Shown here: in pieces, positions 18,834-28,351 of the stretch
Layout: each line of letters opens with the position of its first letter
Numbering within the stretch: the stretch's first letter is position 1
Assembly: GCF_000424685.1 (NCBI RefSeq)
Contig: NZ_KE384224.1
Location: forward strand, 62,001 to 126,000
Length of the DNA: 64,000 nt
Reading direction: 5' to 3'
Source: Methylococcus capsulatus str. Texas = ATCC 19069
Lineage (GTDB): Bacteria; Pseudomonadota; Gammaproteobacteria; Methylococcales; Methylococcaceae
Notes under the pieces: generated by a model
What the model was told of the DNA's origin: nothing
The model's input: the letters and a program-made list of their open reading frames with translations, nothing else
Database searches by the model: none
Made by a program: the position numbers and the translations under genes

Positions 18834-19154
18834 ATGAGCAACAGTATCATCGTAGCGGGCGTCGGCGTCTGGATCGGGGACGAGGGGGTGTTGTCTCTGG
18901 AAGAACTGGCCTTGGCTTGCGGAGCGGGGATCGATTGCATCGCCGAGCTGGTGGAGCTGGGGGTATTGACGCCACAGGGTGCCGACGCGACCGCCTGGCG
19001 CTTCGCGGCGGCGGATATCCAGCGATGCCGCCGCCTGCTGCGTCTGAGGCGCGATTTCGAAACCAGTCTGGAAGTGGCGGCTCTCATCCTCGACCTGCTG
19101 GAAGAAACCGAAAGGCTGCGGTCCCGTTTGCGGCGGGCCGGACTCACGGATTGA
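18834..19154 (+). CDS. cbpM: CbpM-like chaperone modulator
   Basis: The 106-residue protein matches the MerR_2/CbpM type: an N-terminal winged-helix-like half (LSLEELALACGAGIDCIAELVELG) and a C-terminal helical half rich in arginine and leucine (CRRLLRLRRDFETSLEVAALILDL is the central stretch). CbpM binds the J domain of CbpA and blocks its co-chaperone and DNA-binding activities. The three-base gap to cbpA implies co-translation. No enzymatic residues are expected or seen. Confidence 0.88.
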   Translation: MSNSIIVAGVGVWIGDEGVLSLEELALACGAGIDCIAELVELGVLTPQGADATAWRFAAADIQRCRRLLRLRRDFETSLEVAALILDLLEETERLRSRLRRAGLTD

Positions 19155-19303
19155 CGAAGGATGGGACGAGCCCGGCGCATCGCCACACTTGCTCGACGGC
19201 CCGCCATGGGTACCGGGGCGAAGGGCCGGTTGTCCCGGTTCCCGCAGGCCGGTGCATCTGTCCTGGGCATCGAGTAGTCTGTATCGAAGCAGGAGAAGAA
19301 CCG

Positions 19304-19774
19304 ATGGTGGATGACTCGGAAATCCCCCGTATGGAAAGACGTCCGACCTTTGCCGAAGAATGGCGTTTGATGAATCTCTATGAGCGTTTCGAGCAGGTGG
19401 TTGCAATCATTCTGGCGAACGTGATCGCGGTGGTCATCGTCATCTCGCTCTATCAGCTCATTCGCACCGTCGCCATGCTGATCACCAGCCGGGTTTTCGA
19501 ATCGCTCGATCATGCGGTGTTTCAGGAACTGTTCGGCATGATCATGACCTTGCTGATCTCGATGGAATTCAAGCATTCCATCCTGCGGGCGGCCTTGCGC
19601 CGCGGCAGCGTCATTCAGGTCAAGACGGTGGTATTGGTCGCCTTGATCGCGCTGTCGCGCAAGTTCGTCATTCTCGATCCGAATGTCGGTGCCGCAACCA
19701 TCGGTGCCTTGTCCGCGGCTTTGCTGGCCTTGGGGGCGGTATATTGGCTGCTCAGCGCCTGCGAAAAACCGTAA
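19304..19774 (+). CDS. PsiE family phosphate-starvation-inducible membrane protein
   Basis: A 156-residue inner-membrane protein with four hydrophobic segments (about 30-50, 65-85, 105-125 and 130-150) and the PsiE opening (MNLYERFEQVVAIILANVI). PsiE is phosphate-starvation inducible in E. coli. Homologues also sit in mobile heat-resistance loci beside a DegP-type protease, as here. The ATG at 19304 has a strong AGGAG ribosome binding site. It lies 149 bases after cbpM and 31 bases before the protease gene. Its molecular function is unknown. Confidence 0.85.
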   Translation: MVDDSEIPRMERRPTFAEEWRLMNLYERFEQVVAIILANVIAVVIVISLYQLIRTVAMLITSRVFESLDHAVFQELFGMIMTLLISMEFKHSILRAALRRGSVIQVKTVVLVALIALSRKFVILDPNVGAATIGALSAALLALGAVYWLLSACEKP

Positions 19775-19805
19775 AGACCCCTTACCCTCAGTTTCGGAGA
19801 CTCCC

Positions 19806-20930
19806 ATGAAACCCATTCAAGAATCCCTGTTTCCTCGTCGGCTTTGGACCGCGACCGCCACGTTGCTCCTGGGGTTCGGTATGGTCGCAGGCGGTTTTCA
19901 GGCCGCTTCGGCGCGGGACGTAGCACCTCGCCCGATCAGCCCGCGCGGAGAACTCGCGCTGGAAGAGAGAGCCACCGTCGAGTTGTTCGAAAAGTCGAAA
20001 AATTCGGTGGTGTATATCTCGACCCTGCAACAGGTCATGGATCCCTGGACGCGCAACGTACTCAGCATCCCCCGGGGGACAGGCTCCGGCTTCATCTGGG
20101 ACGAAGCCGGCCATGTGGTGACCAATTATCACGTCGTGGAAGGGGCGAGCGGGGCCACCGTGAAGCTCGCCGACGGACGCGATTACAGGGCCGCCCTGGT
20201 CGGGGTGAGCAAGGCCCATGACCTGGCCGTGCTGAGAATCGACGTCGGTCAAGGCATACCGAGTCCATTACCCATTGGCGTCAGCCACGATCTCAAGGTG
20301 GGGCAGAAGGTGTTCGCCATCGGTAACCCCTTCGGCTTGGACTGGTCGCTCACCACCGGCATCGTTTCGGCCCTGGATCGCTCCCTGACCGAGGAGACCG
20401 GCGTCACCATCGAGCATTTGATCCAGACCGACGCCGCCATCAATCCCGGTAATTCCGGCGGACCGCTATTGGACTCGGCCGGCCGGTTGGTTGGCATCAA
20501 TACCGCCATCTACAGTCCTTCCGGGGCGTTTTCCGGGGTGGGTTTCGCCGTGCCGGTGGACACGGTCAACCGCGTAGTGCCGCAACTCATCGGCCGCGGT
20601 CAATACATCCGACCGGCCTTGGGCATCGCGGTGGACGAGGGGCTCAACCAGAGAGCCGTTCAGCGGCTGGGTGTGACGGGAGTCCTGGTATTGAAGGTGA
20701 ATCCGGGCTCCGCCGCCGAAGCGGCCGGACTCAAGGGCGCCACCTTGCTGCCGGATGGCCGCCTGATCCCGGGCGACATCATCGTCGCCGTGGAAGGTAG
20801 GCCGGTCGATAGCGTGAGTAAGCTCTCGGCCTTGCTGGACGACTACCAGATCGGCCAGAAAGTGCGTCTCTCGGTGCGGCGCGGCGACACAGAGATGGAT
20901 ATCGCCGTGCAGCTGCAGGCCGGCAGTTGA
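19806..20930 (+). CDS. Periplasmic trypsin-like serine protease, DegP/HtrA type with one PDZ domain
   Basis: The 374-residue protein has a signal sequence or anchor (about 12-36), a chymotrypsin-fold protease domain with triad His109 (NYHVV), Asp139 (AHDLAVL) and Ser217 (GNSGGPL), and a single C-terminal PDZ domain (about 270-372). The single PDZ makes it DegS-like in layout. The N-terminal ASARD-like site suggests that it may be cleaved and act as a soluble periplasmic protease. It sits between psiE and marC in the stress block, the same order (PsiE then DegP) as in heat-resistance islands. Confidence 0.9.
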   Translation: MKPIQESLFPRRLWTATATLLLGFGMVAGGFQAASARDVAPRPISPRGELALEERATVELFEKSKNSVVYISTLQQVMDPWTRNVLSIPRGTGSGFIWDEAGHVVTNYHVVEGASGATVKLADGRDYRAALVGVSKAHDLAVLRIDVGQGIPSPLPIGVSHDLKVGQKVFAIGNPFGLDWSLTTGIVSALDRSLTEETGVTIEHLIQTDAAINPGNSGGPLLDSAGRLVGINTAIYSPSGAFSGVGFAVPVDTVNRVVPQLIGRGQYIRPALGIAVDEGLNQRAVQRLGVTGVLVLKVNPGSAAEAAGLKGATLLPDGRLIPGDIIVAVEGRPVDSVSKLSALLDDYQIGQKVRLSVRRGDTEMDIAVQLQAGS

Positions 20931-20975
20931 GCGACCGGGAATCCCGTGAAGCCTCCCATCTGACCGGATCGCCGC

Positions 20976-21560
20976 ATGACACTGGCCCAGGTCGCCGTAT
21001 TGTTGTTTCTGATCACTGATCCTTTCGGCAATTTGCCCCTGCTGCTGACAGTACTGCAACGGCTGGGGCATGCGGCTTACCTCCGTGCCGTGTTGCGTGA
21101 AACGGCGATCGCCTTCGTGGTGCTGGTCGTGTTCGCCTGGAAGGGCGATCTGTTGCTGGGTTACCTCAACGTGACCCAGCCGTCTTTGAACATCGCGGGC
21201 GGGGTGATCCTGACCATCATATCCCTGAAAATGATTTTCGGCGGGGCTCAGGAGACTTTCGATGACCGTTACGCGAATGATCCCCTTGTCGTCCCCATCG
21301 CCATACCCGCCATTGCCGGGCCCGCAGCATTGACCACGGTGATGCTGCTCAGCAAACAGCAAGGGATTCCGTTTCCGACGCTGTTCACCGCCCTGACACT
21401 GGTTTTTCTGGCGAACTTGACCACCTTCCTGCTCGGTCGGCTGCTCGGAGAATGGCTGGGACCGCGGGGTTTGACTGCCCTGGAGCGGCTGATGGGACTC
21501 CTGCTCAACCTGGTCGCCGTGGACATGACCATGGCAGGTATCAAGCGCTTCTTCACCTGA
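20976..21560 (+). CDS. MarC family integral membrane protein
   Basis: A 194-residue polytopic protein with six hydrophobic segments and MarC/YhgN signatures: LITDPFGNLPL at residues 13-23, PIAIPAIAGPAALTTV in the middle, and an RLMGLLLNLVAVDM C-terminal helix. MarC proteins are inner-membrane proteins once linked to multidrug resistance, but their function remains unproven. It ends the plus-strand run, 45 bases after the protease gene and convergent with the efflux operon. Confidence 0.9.
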   Translation: MTLAQVAVLLFLITDPFGNLPLLLTVLQRLGHAAYLRAVLRETAIAFVVLVVFAWKGDLLLGYLNVTQPSLNIAGGVILTIISLKMIFGGAQETFDDRYANDPLVVPIAIPAIAGPAALTTVMLLSKQQGIPFPTLFTALTLVFLANLTTFLLGRLLGEWLGPRGLTALERLMGLLLNLVAVDMTMAGIKRFFT

Positions 21561-21577
21561 ACCCGCGCCGTCGGCCG

Positions 21578-22888
21578 TCAGCGCAGTTTGCCTATCTGAT
21601 AGTCCAGCTCGGCACAGCGTACCTGGTATTCGACCCGGGCTTCGATTTCATCGATCGCGGCGCGGGTGAGGTTGAGCTGGGCTTGAGTCAGTTCGACAAT
21701 GGAACTCAAACCCATCTGGTAGCGCGACTGGGCCAGTTGAAACGATTTGTCGGCCTCCAGGAACTGCTGATGTGCCGGCTTCATGCGCTCGAATGCGGTT
21801 TTCGCCGCCATCCACGCCACCCGCACGTCGCGCAGGACGTTGTTTTCCGCATCGGTGACGCCATGGGCCGCCGCCTGGTATTCCTTTTTCGCCTTGTTTT
21901 CGCGAGCCTCCAGGGCGAAGCCCTCGAAAACCGGAACGTCGATGAGGAGACCGCCGATGACGTTGAATTTCGGATACTTGCCTGCTTCGATGTTGACCCA
22001 TGGCATGTAATTGATGTCGCCCACCAGCTCGATCCTGGGGCGGGCCGCGGCTTTTTCCGCTTCCGCGAACTTTTCCGCTGCCTGTAACTGCAGCCGCAGG
22101 GTACGCAGATCGGGCCTCAAATAGAGCGCCTCGGTGATGGCGCTCTCCAGCTCGCCGACGGGCGGCGGCAGAGGTTCCTCCCGCACGTCGAAAACTTCTT
22201 CGTCACGGCGGCCCATGGCAGTGGAAAGCACGGCGCGGGCCGAGGCCAGATCGTTCTGCGCCTTGAGCAGCAGCAACTGAGCATCGCTCTGGTTGACTTC
22301 GGCGAAGCTGACGTCGAGAGCGGATTTGAGTCCGGAGGTGGTCAGCGCCTTGACCTGCCGTAGATTGAGCTCCCGTTTCGCGAGAGTGTCCTCGGCCACT
22401 TTCAGCACGGCCTGCGCTTGGACCATCTGAAAATAGGCGGCGGTCACCAATAGTATGATCTGCGCTTCGTTGGCGGCCCGGTTCTCCTCGCTGGCTTTGG
22501 CGTTCAATTCGGCGCTGGCGATCAGGTTGGAAGTGCGGCCGAAATCATAGATCAACTGTTTCAGGTAGGCGCCGGTCGCGGCGCGCGACGCCACCGGCGG
22601 CGGTGCCAGGCCGTAACCCGCGGCCAGACGCGCCGGTGCGTTTTTCGAGCTGTTCGAAACCGCACTCACGGTCTGCTGGGTGATATGCGGCAGGTAGGCG
22701 GCCTTGGCCTGGACGACCGCCTCCTGGGAGGCCTGCGCCTGGAGGTCGGCAACCTGGATACGCGGGTGACTCGTGCGGGCGATGTCCTGCGCTTCCCGGA
22801 GTGACAGGGTGAGGGCGTCCGCCGGGCCGGTCGTGCATGCCAGCAGCAGCGCCGAGGTGGCGGACAGACCATACAGCCCGGGTCTCAT
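21578..22888 (-). CDS. TolC family outer membrane efflux factor
   Basis: The 436-residue protein has a signal peptide (about 1-26; a cysteine in LLACTTG could allow lipidation, but the signal-peptidase I reading ending ADA is as good). Two OEP repeats of long amphipathic helices and short strands follow. TolC-type trimers form the outer-membrane exit duct. The start at 22888 overlaps the stop of the RND pump gene in an ATGA, so expression is coupled. It is the distal gene of the adaptor-pump-duct operon and converges on marC. Confidence 0.92.
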   Translation of the reverse strand: MRPGLYGLSATSALLLACTTGPADALTLSLREAQDIARTSHPRIQVADLQAQASQEAVVQAKAAYLPHITQQTVSAVSNSSKNAPARLAAGYGLAPPPVASRAATGAYLKQLIYDFGRTSNLIASAELNAKASEENRAANEAQIILLVTAAYFQMVQAQAVLKVAEDTLAKRELNLRQVKALTTSGLKSALDVSFAEVNQSDAQLLLLKAQNDLASARAVLSTAMGRRDEEVFDVREEPLPPPVGELESAITEALYLRPDLRTLRLQLQAAEKFAEAEKAAARPRIELVGDINYMPWVNIEAGKYPKFNVIGGLLIDVPVFEGFALEARENKAKKEYQAAAHGVTDAENNVLRDVRVAWMAAKTAFERMKPAHQQFLEADKSFQLAQSRYQMGLSSIVELTQAQLNLTRAAIDEIEARVEYQVRCAELDYQIGKLR

Positions 22889-25800
22889 GTGGTAGCCTCT
22901 GGCGGCGAATCGGCCGGTTTTTCGCCGTTCCGATCGCGGAACAGGAGCACATAGGTGGCGGGTACGATGAATACCGTCAACACCACCGAGGCACTGAGGC
23001 CGCCGATGATGACGCGCGCCAGCGGGGCATAGGCCTCGCTGCCGGTGCCGAGCTTCAAAGCCATGGGAATCAGGCCGATGATGGTGGCGAGAGAGGTCAT
23101 CAGTACGGGCCGCAAGCGGGTCCGGCAGGCTTGCGAAACGGCGTCGACGACCGTCATGCCGCCGGCGCGCAACTGGTGGGTGAATTCCACGATCAGGATG
23201 CTGTTGGAGACCACCATGCCGCACAGCATGAGCACGCCCATCAGAGACATGACGTTGAGCGTAGTCCCGCTCACGAGCAGCATCAGGATGACCCCAGTAA
23301 GACCAGTGGGTACCGCCAGCAGGATGATGAAAGGCGTCACGAACGAACGGAACTGGGCAACCAGTACCAGGTAGACCAGGATGACCGACAGGCTCAGGCC
23401 GAGGGCGAAACTGTGGAAAGACGCCCGCATACTTTGCACGGCCCCGCGCAAGGTCACCGTCACGCCTTCCGGCAACTGCATTCCCGCCACGGTGTCTTCG
23501 ATGGCGGTAGCCAGCCGTCCCAGATCCTCGCCTTGCGGAGTGACGTAGATGTCCATCACGCGTCGGATCTGGTAGTGGTCCACTTCGTTGGGAGTGTGCA
23601 TCTCCTCGATCCGGGCGACGCTGTCCAGGGTCGTCGGGCCTTGCACGTTGGGGCCGCGCAGCACCAGGTTTCTGAGGTCATTGATCGAGCGGATCAGTTC
23701 CAGCGGATATTGAACCGAAAGGAAGTAATTGTTGCCGGATTTGGGATCGATCCAATAGTTCGGCGAGATCATGACGTTTGACGTCAGCGCCGAGATCAGG
23801 CTGTCGACCACGTTCTTCTCCGTGAGGCCGACCTGACCGGCGCGGATGCGGTCCACCTCGATATTGAAAGCGGGCAGATGGTTGTCCTGCGGGGTGAAAA
23901 CGTCGCCGGTGCCGGGAAGCTTCCGAATCTCCGCGGTCAGGGCCTTGACCACACGATCGGCAGTCTCGAGGTCGTTGGTGCCCACTTGGACATCGATCGG
24001 CGCCGGCATTCCCTGGTTCATCACCGCGTCGATCAGACCGCTGGTCTGGAGGTAGGTGCTCAGCTGGGGCATTTCCTCCCGCAGTGCTTCCCCGATCCGG
24101 TCCATGTATTCGAAACTGCTGGTCTTGTGGCCGGCCTTGAGAGCGACCTGGACGAAGGCGGTGTCCTCGGTCGAATTGGTGGTGTAGAGCGCCGGTAGGT
24201 CGGCCACCGAGCCGATGTTCGACAGGATGAGCTGGAGATCTTCCGGTGTGACGTTGCGGCGGATCAGTGCCTCGACCTGGCGGATCTGGTCCTCGGTCTT
24301 CTCCAGCCGCATTCCGGAGGGCGCCTTGATCATGAGGGTGAACAATCCCGGATCGGTGCGGGGGAAGAACGAAAGGCCCAGCAGCGGAAACAGCAATAGG
24401 CTGGCGGCGAACAGGCCCGTGATGCCCGCGAGCGTGGCACGGGGACGCTGCAGGGCGCGGGCCAGCAGGGCCTGGTACCGGTCGAGAAAGGCCTGGAAGC
24501 GTGCATCGAACCCGGCATTGAAGCGGCTCAATAGGGAGGATCGGGCGTCTTGGCCATTGCCATGGACGTTCGTGATGAACCGGGAGCAGAACAGCGGTAC
24601 GACGGTCATGGCCACGACGTACGATGCGAATTCCGACATGACGACGGCCAGGCCCAGCGCCGAGAACAGGAATTTGCTGACGCCCTGCAGAAAGCTCACC
24701 GGGAAGAACACGATGGCCATGGTGAGGGTGGCGGCGAGCACCGGGAGTGACACTTCCATTCCGCCTTGCTCCGCAGCCTTCGCCGCAGGCTTGCCCATTT
24801 CCATATGACGGAAGATGTTTTCCAGTACGATTACCGAGTTGTCGATCAGGCGCGAGAATGCCAGCGCCAGGCCGCCCAGGAGCATGGTATTGACGGAGCC
24901 GCCGCCGAGGAACATGACGAAGAACATGGTCAGCGCCGACAGTGGGATCGACAGCATCACCGCCCCGGTGGCGCGCGGACTGCCGAGGAACATCAGGATC
25001 ATGAGGCCGGTCAGGCACAGGCCCGTCAGTCCTTCGTGCATCAGGTTCTCGATGGCGCTTTTGACGAACAGGGACTGGTCGAAGATGACCTCCGTCATCA
25101 GGGTCTTGGGCACGTCCAAAAGGCGGGAGACGATGTCCTTGATCCCGTCGACAATGGCGATCGTATTGGTGTTCCCGCCCTGCTTGAGCACCGGCACGTA
25201 GACCGAACGCTGGCCGTCGATGCGTACGATGTTGGTCTGGATCATGGTGTCGTCCTTGGCCCGGCCGACGTCGCCTACCATCACCGCCCCCTGGCCTACG
25301 GTGCGCAACGGTACCTGGTCCAGTTCCCGCATCGTGGCGACCTGGCTGTTGGTATAGATGTTGTACGTCAGATCGCCGATGCGGGAGAAGCCGGCAGGCA
25401 GGATCAGGTTGGCGTCGTTGACCGCGTTCACCACGTCGTCGATGCTCAAGTCATAGGCCTGCATCTTCATGGGGTCCACGTAAACCTGGATCTGCCGCAT
25501 CTTGCCGCCGAACGGCAACGGTACCGAGGCGCCAGGTACGCTGGCCATCTGGTTGCGCACGTTGAAGCGGGCGATATCGAGCAGGTCCTTTTCGGCCAGA
25601 CCCTGGCCTTTGAAGGTCACCAGGCACACCGGCATGCTGGATGCGTCCGATTTCAGGATCACCGGCGGGAGGGTACCTTGTGGCAGGCGGCGGAGTGTCG
25701 CCATCGCCAGATTGGAGATGCCGGTCAGCGCCGAGTCCGGATTGGAGCCCGGATGGAAATGGACTTTGATCAGACTGACGCCGGGCAGGGACCGCGATTC

Positions 25801-26034
25801 GATGTGATCGACGTCGCTGGCGAGGGTGAACATGCGCTCGAACGGTGCGGTGATCGCCGTTTCGATCTGCTTTGGCGGCATGCCGGAGTAGAAGGTGGCG
25901 ACCATGACCACCGGAATGTTGATGGCGGGGAACAGGTCGACGGGCATGCGCAGCAGGGCCGAAATGCCCAGTACTCCGGCCATCAACCCGCCGACGATGA
26001 TGAAATAGGGGAAACGGAGCGCGAACCGGGGCAT
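22885..26034 (-). CDS. RND family efflux pump inner-membrane subunit (AcrB-type)
   Basis: The 1049-residue protein has the full RND layout: twelve transmembrane helices in two homologous halves and two large periplasmic pore/docking domains. It belongs to the hydrophobe/amphiphile (HAE) group by overall similarity. In TM4 the usual VDDAIV proton-relay pair reads IDNSVIV, so the first aspartate is kept and the second is asparagine. That change occurs in some RND subfamilies, so activity is not excluded. It works with the adaptor gene upstream (24-base gap) and the TolC-type gene downstream. The substrate cannot be predicted. Confidence 0.94.
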   Translation of the reverse strand: MPRFALRFPYFIIVGGLMAGVLGISALLRMPVDLFPAINIPVVMVATFYSGMPPKQIETAITAPFERMFTLASDVDHIESRSLPGVSLIKVHFHPGSNPDSALTGISNLAMATLRRLPQGTLPPVILKSDASSMPVCLVTFKGQGLAEKDLLDIARFNVRNQMASVPGASVPLPFGGKMRQIQVYVDPMKMQAYDLSIDDVVNAVNDANLILPAGFSRIGDLTYNIYTNSQVATMRELDQVPLRTVGQGAVMVGDVGRAKDDTMIQTNIVRIDGQRSVYVPVLKQGGNTNTIAIVDGIKDIVSRLLDVPKTLMTEVIFDQSLFVKSAIENLMHEGLTGLCLTGLMILMFLGSPRATGAVMLSIPLSALTMFFVMFLGGGSVNTMLLGGLALAFSRLIDNSVIVLENIFRHMEMGKPAAKAAEQGGMEVSLPVLAATLTMAIVFFPVSFLQGVSKFLFSALGLAVVMSEFASYVVAMTVVPLFCSRFITNVHGNGQDARSSLLSRFNAGFDARFQAFLDRYQALLARALQRPRATLAGITGLFAASLLLFPLLGLSFFPRTDPGLFTLMIKAPSGMRLEKTEDQIRQVEALIRRNVTPEDLQLILSNIGSVADLPALYTTNSTEDTAFVQVALKAGHKTSSFEYMDRIGEALREEMPQLSTYLQTSGLIDAVMNQGMPAPIDVQVGTNDLETADRVVKALTAEIRKLPGTGDVFTPQDNHLPAFNIEVDRIRAGQVGLTEKNVVDSLISALTSNVMISPNYWIDPKSGNNYFLSVQYPLELIRSINDLRNLVLRGPNVQGPTTLDSVARIEEMHTPNEVDHYQIRRVMDIYVTPQGEDLGRLATAIEDTVAGMQLPEGVTVTLRGAVQSMRASFHSFALGLSLSVILVYLVLVAQFRSFVTPFIILLAVPTGLTGVILMLLVSGTTLNVMSLMGVLMLCGMVVSNSILIVEFTHQLRAGGMTVVDAVSQACRTRLRPVLMTSLATIIGLIPMALKLGTGSEAYAPLARVIIGGLSASVVLTVFIVPATYVLLFRDRNGEKPADSPPEATT

Positions 26035-26058
26035 CTCGCAGCTAGCTTCCGTGGCCGT

Positions 26059-27354
26059 CTAATGCCCGCCCTCGGCGGGCGGGTCGTCGAACGACACCGT
26101 TCTCGTCTGGACCGTCTGTCCGGGGAGGAAGGCGGAACGTCCAGCGACGATGACCAGCTCGTTTTCCTCGAGGCCCGAGATCACTTCGTAGCGGTCCGGC
26201 GATCTGATGCCGAGCTTCGGCTTGCGCTCTTCCACTTTGCCGTCCGGACCGACCACCAGTACCGTCGATTCCTTTCCGTCTTCATCCACGGCTTCGACCG
26301 GTATCGCTAGAGACCGGTCGCGCCGCGCCAGCACGAACTCCACGGAGGCCAGCATGCCGGGCTTGAGTTCAAAGCGTGGATTGGGGACCAGGAGTTGGGT
26401 TTCCATGGTGCGGGTGACATCGGAGGCTTTCCCCGTGAAGCGCCAAATTTTTCCTTCGAAAGTGCGGTTCAGGGAAGGAACGTGGACGGTCACCGGAGTG
26501 TCCGGGTGAACCAGCGGAACCAAGGATTCGGGGACGGGGAAGGAGAGCCTGAGCGGATCGACCTGCGTGATCCGGACCACCGGCATGGCCTGCTGGCTGG
26601 ACTGGATACCCTGTGGCACCATGGCGCCGGTATCGGCATAACGCTTGGTGACGATGCCCGCGAAGGGTGCCCGGATCGTCGCATAGTCAGCCAGCGTCCT
26701 GGCCTTGAGTTCCTCGGCCTGGGCTTCTGCGAGTTCCTGTTCGGCCACCAGGGCGGCGGCTTCGCGGGACGAAAGTTCCGCCGCCGTGGCATCAGCCTGG
26801 GACTGGGCGAGGTCGACCTCCTGCTGGGCCACCAGGTTGGGGGTGGTCTGGTTGACCGAATACATGCGCTGATAGGTCAGCGCCGCCTGACGGGCTATCG
26901 CTTCGGCGCGGCGGATGTTGCTGCTGACCAGCCGGATACGTTCTCGGGCCCGCAAAACGGCGGCATGCGCACGCGCCAGATCTTCCTCGAGTTCAGGAAC
27001 CTCGAGGACGGCGAGAACCTGGCCTTCCTTGACCGCATCGCCGATGTCTACGTCGATTCTCTTCACGTAGCCCGCCACCTTGGCATGGACGTCGACCTGC
27101 TGATACGGCTCGAATTCAGAAGCGATATTGAGCGTGCTCACCAGGTCCGTCCGCACCACCGGTGTGACTGCCGCTACGTTTGGCATGCCCGCGGCGTTCT
27201 TGTGGGAGCCGGTGTGATCCGAGCAGCCGGCCGCCGACACGAGGAGAAGGAAAACGATCGAATGGAAAGAGAGTTTGAGGTATCCGGGCCCGGGGGGAGT
27301 GCAGGTTCCCCTCGAGGCCGATGTCTTATTGCACTGGGACGGGTGGGGGCACAT
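26059..27354 (-). CDS. RND efflux membrane fusion (adaptor) lipoprotein
   Basis: The 431-residue adaptor begins with about 27 polar residues, then a hydrophobic stretch (LSFHSIVFLLLVSAAGC) ending in a lipobox with Cys44. It is therefore probably anchored in the inner membrane by a lipid. The mature part has the HlyD-like lipoyl/hairpin layout: VHAKVAGYVKRIDVDIGDAVKEG, a long alpha-helical hairpin (about 110-205), the second lipoyl half (IRAPFAGIVTKRY) and beta-barrel/membrane-proximal domains. It bridges pump and duct. The ATG at 27354 has no clear ribosome binding site. First gene of the operon. Confidence 0.91.
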   Translation of the reverse strand: MCPHPSQCNKTSASRGTCTPPGPGYLKLSFHSIVFLLLVSAAGCSDHTGSHKNAAGMPNVAAVTPVVRTDLVSTLNIASEFEPYQQVDVHAKVAGYVKRIDVDIGDAVKEGQVLAVLEVPELEEDLARAHAAVLRARERIRLVSSNIRRAEAIARQAALTYQRMYSVNQTTPNLVAQQEVDLAQSQADATAAELSSREAAALVAEQELAEAQAEELKARTLADYATIRAPFAGIVTKRYADTGAMVPQGIQSSQQAMPVVRITQVDPLRLSFPVPESLVPLVHPDTPVTVHVPSLNRTFEGKIWRFTGKASDVTRTMETQLLVPNPRFELKPGMLASVEFVLARRDRSLAIPVEAVDEDGKESTVLVVGPDGKVEERKPKLGIRSPDRYEVISGLEENELVIVAGRSAFLPGQTVQTRTVSFDDPPAEGGH

Positions 27355-27412
27355 CTTGCCGAGCCGTGAATAAAGAGCGGACCGGCCGCGAAAGCCGGCC
27401 CCGTGTGTCGGA

Positions 27413-28063
27413 CTACTGTCTGAATGCGCGACTCTTGTGGTGACCGCCCTGACTCAGGGAAACAGTGGGCATGGTAGGGGGGACGACTTCGAACAGGTTG
27501 CAGCGTTCGTCGTCAGCCTGATAGGGCACCCTGGTCAGGGTGCTGACGCCAAAGTAATCTCCCCAGGCGTTGTAACTCTCGCAGCTCCACTCGCTGGGAA
27601 GGACGCTGGTTTCGGTGCTTCTGCAGTCCAGCGTAACGGGCAGGAACAGAGCCTCGCCACCCGTCCCTTCGACGATGTGTACCGTCAGACCGAGGCGGGC
27701 CCCGGTCTGGGTATGCACGGCGCCGGGATTGACGTTCTTGCCGAAATAGCGGGTGCCGATGTCGATCGTGCCGGTCGCGGCTGCCATGTGCACGACCCAG
27801 GGATCGCCTTCTTCCTGATAGGCGTAGACATATTTACCGTGGACGCTGTAAGCGGTTTGCTTGCCGCCGAACAGCAGTGCGGCCAGGTCGTACCATGAGC
27901 TGACCAGCACACCCTGGGTTTCTGCGTCGATCACGAAGCGCTCGTCCGGAAACAGGCTGTCGGTATAACAGGCGGACTGCGCATGAGCGACTCCGGCGGA
28001 CGCAATCAGCGCACAGGCCGCCGCTAGTCCGTTCCTCGCCGATGAAAGAATCGATCTTTTCAC
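27413..28063 (-). CDS. Secreted cysteine-containing protein of unknown function
   Basis: The 216-residue exported protein has a signal peptide (1 to about 29, ending VAHAQ). It starts at GTG 28063 with a GGGAG ribosome binding site seven bases upstream. The mature part has four cysteines, two near CYTDSLFPDERF and LDCRS, and beta-strand-rich stretches such as YAYQEEGDPWVVHMAAATG. The arrangement suggests a disulfide-stabilised periplasmic or surface beta protein. I do not recognise the family. It lies between the efflux operon and a decayed transposase, and no operon partner is evident. Confidence 0.65.
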   Translation of the reverse strand: MKRSILSSARNGLAAACALIASAGVAHAQSACYTDSLFPDERFVIDAETQGVLVSSWYDLAALLFGGKQTAYSVHGKYVYAYQEEGDPWVVHMAAATGTIDIGTRYFGKNVNPGAVHTQTGARLGLTVHIVEGTGGEALFLPVTLDCRSTETSVLPSEWSCESYNAWGDYFGVSTLTRVPYQADDERCNLFEVVPPTMPTVSLSQGGHHKSRAFRQ

Positions 28064-28351
28064 TCGGAAGCTCCCGGTTGTTGAGTGGAGGCGGCCGGAC
28101 CGGTCATGCGCACCACGACCGGACGAGCGCCGGTGGCATTCTGGCACGCCACGCCGTTGAACGGAAGCCAAACCTAGCGTTTCAAGAGCCTGAAACCGTG
28201 TGTCCTTTGATCCAGGCCGATGCCATCCACGGGATGACGGGTACTTCCCCGTTCACCCCTCCTGATCGAGCCCGGTTTTCGGCGGAAAGAACCGGATCGC
28301 CTCTCGACCTCGACCGGCGGGTCGCTGCCGATCGGCCACGGTCTGGCATAG

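Noticed and set aside
18651-19816. Minus-strand frames opposite cbpA-cbpM-psiE
   Set aside because: They are antisense to three recognised genes with good ribosome binding sites and spacing.
24766-26310. 514-codon plus-strand frame opposite the RND pump
   Set aside because: It is antisense to a complete RND gene and has no recognisable domain.
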